Assembly: GCA_900553685.1 (NCBI GenBank) | Contig: USEI01000019.1 | Span: 1-27,186 of the forward strand | DNA from: an uncultured Clostridium sp. | GTDB lineage: Bacteria; Bacillota; Clostridia; TANB77; CAG-508 | Length of the DNA stretch: 27,186 nucleotides | Reading direction: 5' to 3' | In this document: piece by piece, positions 22,944 through 27,186 of the stretch | How positions within the stretch are numbered: the stretch's first letter is position 1 | Layout: every line of letters starts with the position of its first letter | Translations under genes and position numbers: made by a program | Notes under the pieces: model-generated | The model's input: only the letters and a program-made list of their open reading frames with translations | Databases searched by the model: none | What the model was told of the DNA's origin: nothing

Positions 22944-23504
22944 ATGATTAAAAAAGAAAATTTAAAAGAAGCAAAAAAAATATATTTGACAGGAATTATG
23001 AGTGATTTTCCGTCAGATGAAAGAATGCCATATTCAAGATATAAAACTGCCATAAAAAATAAAACTATGAGTGCATATAGTTTTTATATTAATAATAAAA
23101 GGCAAGGGTACTTTATAACTAAAGAGGAAAAGAAAATTGTTTTTATAGTATATTTAGCAATAAGTAAAAATAGTAGGAATAGCGGTTATGGAAGTCAAAT
23201 GATAAAAGAAATTATTGATTATTTTAAAAACAATCAATATATAATAATTGAAGTAGAAGCAGATGATGGAAATAAAGATGAAAAAAGTTTAAAAATAATT
23301 GAAAAACGAAATAATTTTTATTACAGGAATGGATTCGAAAAGTTATCTGATATAAATTATAAACTTTTTGGTGTAAAATATGATTTGTTGGTATATAGAA
23401 TGAACATAAAAGAAGTAAAAATACATGAAGCTATTAATCAGATGAAAAGTTTTTATAAAAATATAGCGAAAAATACTAATTTTTTTACTATTGATATTAA
23501 ATGA
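22944..23504 (+). CDS. GNAT-family N-acetyltransferase, 186 aa
   Basis: The acetyl-CoA pyrophosphate-binding motif R-x-x-G-x-G is seen as RNSGYGS (78-84) after the strand IVFIVYLAISKNS. Helix MIKEIIDYF, strand IIIEVEA and the C-terminal FYYRNGFEKL stretch follow; together these give the usual GNAT core. The segment after residue ~155 is an extra Lys-rich helix. Substrate unknown. AGAGGAAA precedes the ATG. The gene follows the ABC-F terminator closely and has no clear promoter, so it may depend on read-through. Confidence 0.8.
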   Translation: MIKKENLKEAKKIYLTGIMSDFPSDERMPYSRYKTAIKNKTMSAYSFYINNKRQGYFITKEEKKIVFIVYLAISKNSRNSGYGSQMIKEIIDYFKNNQYIIIEVEADDGNKDEKSLKIIEKRNNFYYRNGFEKLSDINYKLFGVKYDLLVYRMNIKEVKIHEAINQMKSFYKNIAKNTNFFTIDIK

Positions 23505-23553
23505 TATTAAAGGTATTATAGTAGTATAAAAGATGTGATAAAAGGAGCATTTT

Positions 23554-24810
23554 ATGGATAAAAAAGAACTAAAAAGGAGTGCAAGAACTACAGAAAGATT
23601 TAAAGACATAATGAATCTTCGAAAATCAAAAGAATATGATAAAATTTTTGAAGCTTATGGACAAACTATTTTTAAACTTGCTGTTCCAAGAAAATATCAA
23701 AAGGCAGAGGTTAAGGAGCTTTTTGAAAAAGGAAGATGGGAAGATATTTATAGAAAATATGGAGAAAATACTTATAATAAATATATATATAAAATGCAAG
23801 AGCAAGAAATATATAATGAAACGGGAAGTAAACCTAAAAGTATTTTGAACAGGATTAAAAATGTATTTGTTCATAGAATAGCTCCTGTCATGTTATCTAC
23901 TGCACTACTTACTCCACCAGTAGCAGGAGGAACTTTGGATTTTATGAGTAAACAAGAAAAAGCGAAGAATGCTACTGAATATGCAGAGGAAATAGAAGGA
24001 TATAATAAAAAAATCAATGAATATGCAAAAGAAATTCAATCTATGAATTTAGATGATTTACAAATTTTTATGAAAGTTATGTCTGATATGTGGAGTGAAA
24101 TTGATGGATATGCTACAGCTGAAACTGAACCACTAGGATTTTCTAGATTAGCTTTATATATCGATAAAGTTGGGGTATGTAGAAATTTTGCAGATGATAT
24201 AACAGCAAAATTAAATGCTATAAATCCAGAATATAATGCTAGAAATATTGTGGTATATATGTCTGGAGAGGAATATAATTTAGCTAATATTGATAGAAAT
24301 ATAATAGAAACAAATGAAACTGTTGCTGGTGAAGATAAAGAACAAGAAAGTGGAGATGGAATTGTTTCCATAACTGGGAATCACATGGTAACAGCGGTAG
24401 ATGTTCCAGATGAAAACATTACACTAATTTTAGATCCAACAAACCCAGGAATAGGTGTGTTTAGAAATGGACAAATATATATGTTTTCAACTCCTGATGG
24501 TAAAGGCATAGAAAGTAGAATGGTAGGGCAATTTTTTCAAGGAGCTGAAACTATGTTAGATTTAGGTATAACAGAATTAAAAAGTTGTCTTCCTTGTGAA
24601 TATAGTCTAGAAGAATTAGAAGAAATGTATGGTACAGAAAAGCAAAATGAAGTATTAGAATATTTAGAAGCATTAGAAAATGATAAAATAGAACAAGAAG
24701 ATTTTGTTCCTAAAGTTACTGTTGATGAAAAACAAGCTATAGAAAATGCAAAAGTAAATCGTAACAATTCTGATACTATAGATAAATCTAATGATATTGA
24801 AAGAGATTAA
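23554..24810 (+). CDS. Membrane-anchored transglutaminase-like protein, 418 aa
   Basis: Cys209 in VGVCRNFAD, His277 in GNHMVTAVD and Asp294 in LILDPTNPG have the order, spacing and context of a transglutaminase-like (papain-fold) catalytic triad. Many bacterial members are peptidases or peptidoglycan-processing enzymes, so cross-linking should not be assumed. Residues 1-100 are basic and helical, with no signal peptide at the start. A single hydrophobic segment (about 108-126, APVMLSTALLTPPVAGG) likely places the catalytic domain outside and the N-terminal region inside the cell. The tail after ~345 is acidic and probably disordered (EEYGTEK-like repeats of Glu and Asn/Asp). AAAGGAG precedes the ATG. 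It lies 49 bases after the GNAT gene and may be in its operon. Family beyond the fold is not recognised. Confidence 0.7.
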   Translation: MDKKELKRSARTTERFKDIMNLRKSKEYDKIFEAYGQTIFKLAVPRKYQKAEVKELFEKGRWEDIYRKYGENTYNKYIYKMQEQEIYNETGSKPKSILNRIKNVFVHRIAPVMLSTALLTPPVAGGTLDFMSKQEKAKNATEYAEEIEGYNKKINEYAKEIQSMNLDDLQIFMKVMSDMWSEIDGYATAETEPLGFSRLALYIDKVGVCRNFADDITAKLNAINPEYNARNIVVYMSGEEYNLANIDRNIIETNETVAGEDKEQESGDGIVSITGNHMVTAVDVPDENITLILDPTNPGIGVFRNGQIYMFSTPDGKGIESRMVGQFFQGAETMLDLGITELKSCLPCEYSLEELEEMYGTEKQNEVLEYLEALENDKIEQEDFVPKVTVDEKQAIENAKVNRNNSDTIDKSNDIERD

Positions 24811-24813
24811 TAC

Positions 24814-24842
24814 TTGACAGTCAAAAATTTAAAATATAAAAT
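24814..24842 (+). promoter_or_regulatory. Promoter of tex
   Basis: TTGACA (24814-24819) and TAAAAT (24837-24842) with a 17-base spacer, directly after the preceding stop codon. Confidence 0.65.
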
Positions 24843-24882
24843 CAGACAAGATTAAAAAGTTTAAGAAAGAAGAGGCAGATTA

Positions 24883-27036
24883 ATGAATAAGATTTACAAA
24901 AAGATTGCAGAAGAATTAAATATTAGAGAAAATCAAGTGGAGGCAGCTGTAAAACTTATAGATGAAGGAAATACAATACCTTTTATTGCTCGTTATAGAA
25001 AAGAGGTTACAGGAAATTTAAGTGATGAAACTTTAAGAAATCTTGGTGAAAGACTTACATATTTAAGAAATTTGGAAGCGAGAAAAGAAGAAATTATAAG
25101 ACTTATAGATGAGCAAGGAAAGCTTACAGATGAACTTACTGTAAAAATTGCAAGTACAATGGTACTTTCTGAACTTGAAGATATTTATAGGCCATATAGA
25201 CCTAAAAAAAGAACAAGAGCAACAATTGCAAAAGAGAAAGGATTAGAGCCACTCGCAAATATTATATATCTTCAAGCAGAAAAGAGAGATTTATATGAAA
25301 TTGCAAAAGAATATATAAATAAAGAAAAAGGTGTAGAAACAGAGGATGATGCTATACAAGGTGCATTAGATATAATTGCAGAAAATATAGCAGATAATGC
25401 AGATTACAGAAAGAAAATAAAGTCTTTTTGTTTCAGAGAAGCGATTATTACAAGTAAATCAATTAAGGAAGATGAAAAATCACCTTATGAAATGTATTAT
25501 GATTTTAAAGAAGGAATATTAAGGATTCCAAGTCATAGAATTTTGGCAATTAATAGAGGTGAAAAAGAAGAATTTTTAAAAGTAAAAATTGAAAAACCAG
25601 ATGAAAAGATTTTAGAATATCTAAAAAAACAAATAATAAAAGACTATAAAAGTATGTATTACGAACCATTATCAAAGGTAATAGAAGATTCTTATAAAAG
25701 ATTAATAGAGCCATCTATTGAAAGAGAAATTAGAAATGATTTAACAGAACGTTCTGAAGAAAAAGCAATAAAAGTATTTGGAAAAAATGCAAAACAATTA
25801 TTATTACAACCACCAATTAAAGGTATGACAGTAATGGGATTTGATCCTGCATATAGAACTGGTTGTAAAATTGCTGTTATTGATAAAACAGGTAAGCTTT
25901 TAGCAACTACAACAGTTTATCCAACTGAACCACAAAATGATGTTGAAGGAGCTAAAAATACTTTAAAAGCATTGATTTTAAAATATGATGTAAATATGAT
26001 TGCTATCGGTAATGGAACAGCTTCTCGTGAGTCTGAAAAATTTGTATCAGATATGATAAAAGAAATTTCAGGTAATTTGTATTATGCAATAGTAAGTGAA
26101 GCAGGAGCATCTGTTTATTCTGCTTCAAAACTTGCAACAGAAGAATATCCTGATATAAATGTATCTTTAAGAGGTGCTATTTCAATAGCAAGAAGGCTTC
26201 AAGATCCTCTTTCTGAGCTTGTAAAAATAGATCCAAAAGCTATTGGTGTTGGACAATATCAACATGATGTAAATCAAAAAAAATTATCAGAAAGTCTAAC
26301 AGGAGTTGTAGAAGATGCTGTAAATTCAGTAGGTGTTGATGTAAATACTGCTACACCATCACTTTTATCGTATGTTTCAGGAATAAATGAAACTGTAGCT
26401 AAGAATATTGTTAAATATAGAGATGAAAATGGTGAATTAAAAACTAGAAAAGAGCTACTAAAAGTACCAAAATTAGGACAGGCAGCTTTTAAACAATGTG
26501 CAGGATTTATACGTATATTTAATGGAAAGAATCCTTTAGAAGTAACAGCGGTTCACCCAGAAAGTTACGAAGCTGCAGAAAAGTTATTAACAATTTTGGG
26601 ATATTCTGTGGATTCTTTAACTCAAAAAGAAAAATTAGAGAATTTAAAAAATGATTTATCAAAAGTGAATATTTCAAAAGTTTCTAAAGAATTAGGAGTG
26701 GGAGAACTTACATTAAAAGATATAATAGAGGAACTTTCAAAACCAGGTAGAGATCCAAGAGAAGAAATGCCAAAACCAATATTAAGAAGCGATGTATTAA
26801 AATTTGAAGATTTACAAGAAGGCATGGAACTTACTGGAACAGTTAGAAATGTAATAGATTTTGGAGCTTTTGTAGATATTGGAGTAAAACATGATGGATT
26901 AGTTCATATTTCTGAAATGTCAGATAAGTTTATTAAAAATCCATCTGAAATAGTTTCTGTAGGAGATATTATAAAAGTAAAAGTTATAGGTATAGATAGA
27001 GAAAAGCAAAAAGTAAGTTTAAGTATGAAAGTTTAA
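24883..27036 (+). CDS. tex: Tex-family RNA-binding transcription accessory protein
   Basis: Nucleic-acid-binding protein linked to transcription and ribosome-related processes; precise role unsettled. Order of parts: the Tex N-terminal helical domain (IAEELNIRENQVEAAVKLIDEGNTIPFIARYRKE); a YqgF/RNase H-like domain starting near 318 (MGFDPAYRTGCKIAVID); tandem helix-hairpin-helix motifs around 495-555 (VSGINETVAKNIVKYRDENG, LKVPKLGQAAFKQCAGFIRI); and a C-terminal S1 domain from about 647 (MELTGTVRNVIDFGAFVDIG, DGLVHISEMS) to the end. The 717 residues match the family. GAAGAGG precedes the ATG at normal distance. It is single, with its own promoter. Confidence 0.95.
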   Translation: MNKIYKKIAEELNIRENQVEAAVKLIDEGNTIPFIARYRKEVTGNLSDETLRNLGERLTYLRNLEARKEEIIRLIDEQGKLTDELTVKIASTMVLSELEDIYRPYRPKKRTRATIAKEKGLEPLANIIYLQAEKRDLYEIAKEYINKEKGVETEDDAIQGALDIIAENIADNADYRKKIKSFCFREAIITSKSIKEDEKSPYEMYYDFKEGILRIPSHRILAINRGEKEEFLKVKIEKPDEKILEYLKKQIIKDYKSMYYEPLSKVIEDSYKRLIEPSIEREIRNDLTERSEEKAIKVFGKNAKQLLLQPPIKGMTVMGFDPAYRTGCKIAVIDKTGKLLATTTVYPTEPQNDVEGAKNTLKALILKYDVNMIAIGNGTASRESEKFVSDMIKEISGNLYYAIVSEAGASVYSASKLATEEYPDINVSLRGAISIARRLQDPLSELVKIDPKAIGVGQYQHDVNQKKLSESLTGVVEDAVNSVGVDVNTATPSLLSYVSGINETVAKNIVKYRDENGELKTRKELLKVPKLGQAAFKQCAGFIRIFNGKNPLEVTAVHPESYEAAEKLLTILGYSVDSLTQKEKLENLKNDLSKVNISKVSKELGVGELTLKDIIEELSKPGRDPREEMPKPILRSDVLKFEDLQEGMELTGTVRNVIDFGAFVDIGVKHDGLVHISEMSDKFIKNPSEIVSVGDIIKVKVIGIDREKQKVSLSMKV

Positions 27037-27117
27037 ATATTAAGAAAGATAAACAAAATATAGTATAATAAATTTATAAGATAAAAAAATAGATTAGTAA
27101 TATGAATAAAAAATAAG

Positions 27118-27133
27118 AAGCATTTCAATGCTT
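27118..27133 (+). terminator. Weak hairpin downstream of tex
   Basis: AAGCAT (27118-27123) pairs with ATGCTT (27128-27133) around a 4-base loop, 80 bases after tex; only a short T tail. The remaining 27037-27186 stretch shows no gene. Confidence 0.3.
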
Positions 27134-27186
27134 TATAGGTTTAAAATAGATATGTCACATGTAAAATGAAAAAAATATTGAAAGAG

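Overview
The window looks like chromosome of a very AT-rich Bacillota, most probably an uncultured Clostridia-like lineage. The evidence is the DnaD plus DnaI-type replication-loading pair, PcrA, a DUF1858 protein, strong AGGAGG ribosome-binding sites, several TTG starts, and many sigma-A promoters with 17-bp spacers. I cannot name the genus. No rRNA, convincing tRNA, CRISPR array, transposase, integrase or relaxase is visible.

Layout, left to right. (1) 1-2843: a ParA/TadZ-like ATPase cut by the window edge, an unrecognised helical protein, and a self-contained gene for an HELGH zincin-like protein. (2) 2964-6166: gyrA with both quinolone-determining residues in the sensitive form, then a YkgJ-type cysteine-cluster protein. 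(3) 8334-6304 (minus): a dnaD-dnaI operon from its own promoter. (4) 12133-8585 (minus): a compact type IV secretion-like operon (short membrane protein, VirD4/TraG ATPase, VirB2-like pilin, VirB6-like channel protein, PrgI-like protein). This is the usual order in Gram-positive conjugative elements, but no VirB4 ATPase follows. (5) 12283-13350: a DUF1858 protein and a higher-GC SleB-like wall hydrolase that looks acquired. (6) 13756-18001: pcrA from a perfect-consensus promoter and a 604-residue coiled-coil protein in the same operon. (7) 19551-18118 (minus): a COG2509 FAD oxidoreductase. (8) 19790-21170: an accessory patch with a low-complexity protein and an unusual locus. That locus pairs a predicted ~105-nt RNA with a convergent 98-residue protein gene; the two transcripts share sequence motifs arranged as inverted repeats. 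(9) 21228-27036: an ABC-F protein, a GNAT acetyltransferase, a membrane-anchored transglutaminase-like protein and Tex.

The most interesting locus is 20597-21169. Two inward-facing promoters of the same type (TTGACT-17-TATAAT) flank the 98-codon gene and a perfect 17-bp inverted repeat. The left promoter should make a structured small RNA ending at a shared bidirectional terminator. The mRNA leader carries the same 17-nt motif immediately upstream of its ribosome-binding site. This fits an RNA decoy or autoregulatory system, or an invertible segment; I do not recognise it as a known family. The second most interesting is the truncated-looking T4SS operon set among core replication and repair genes.
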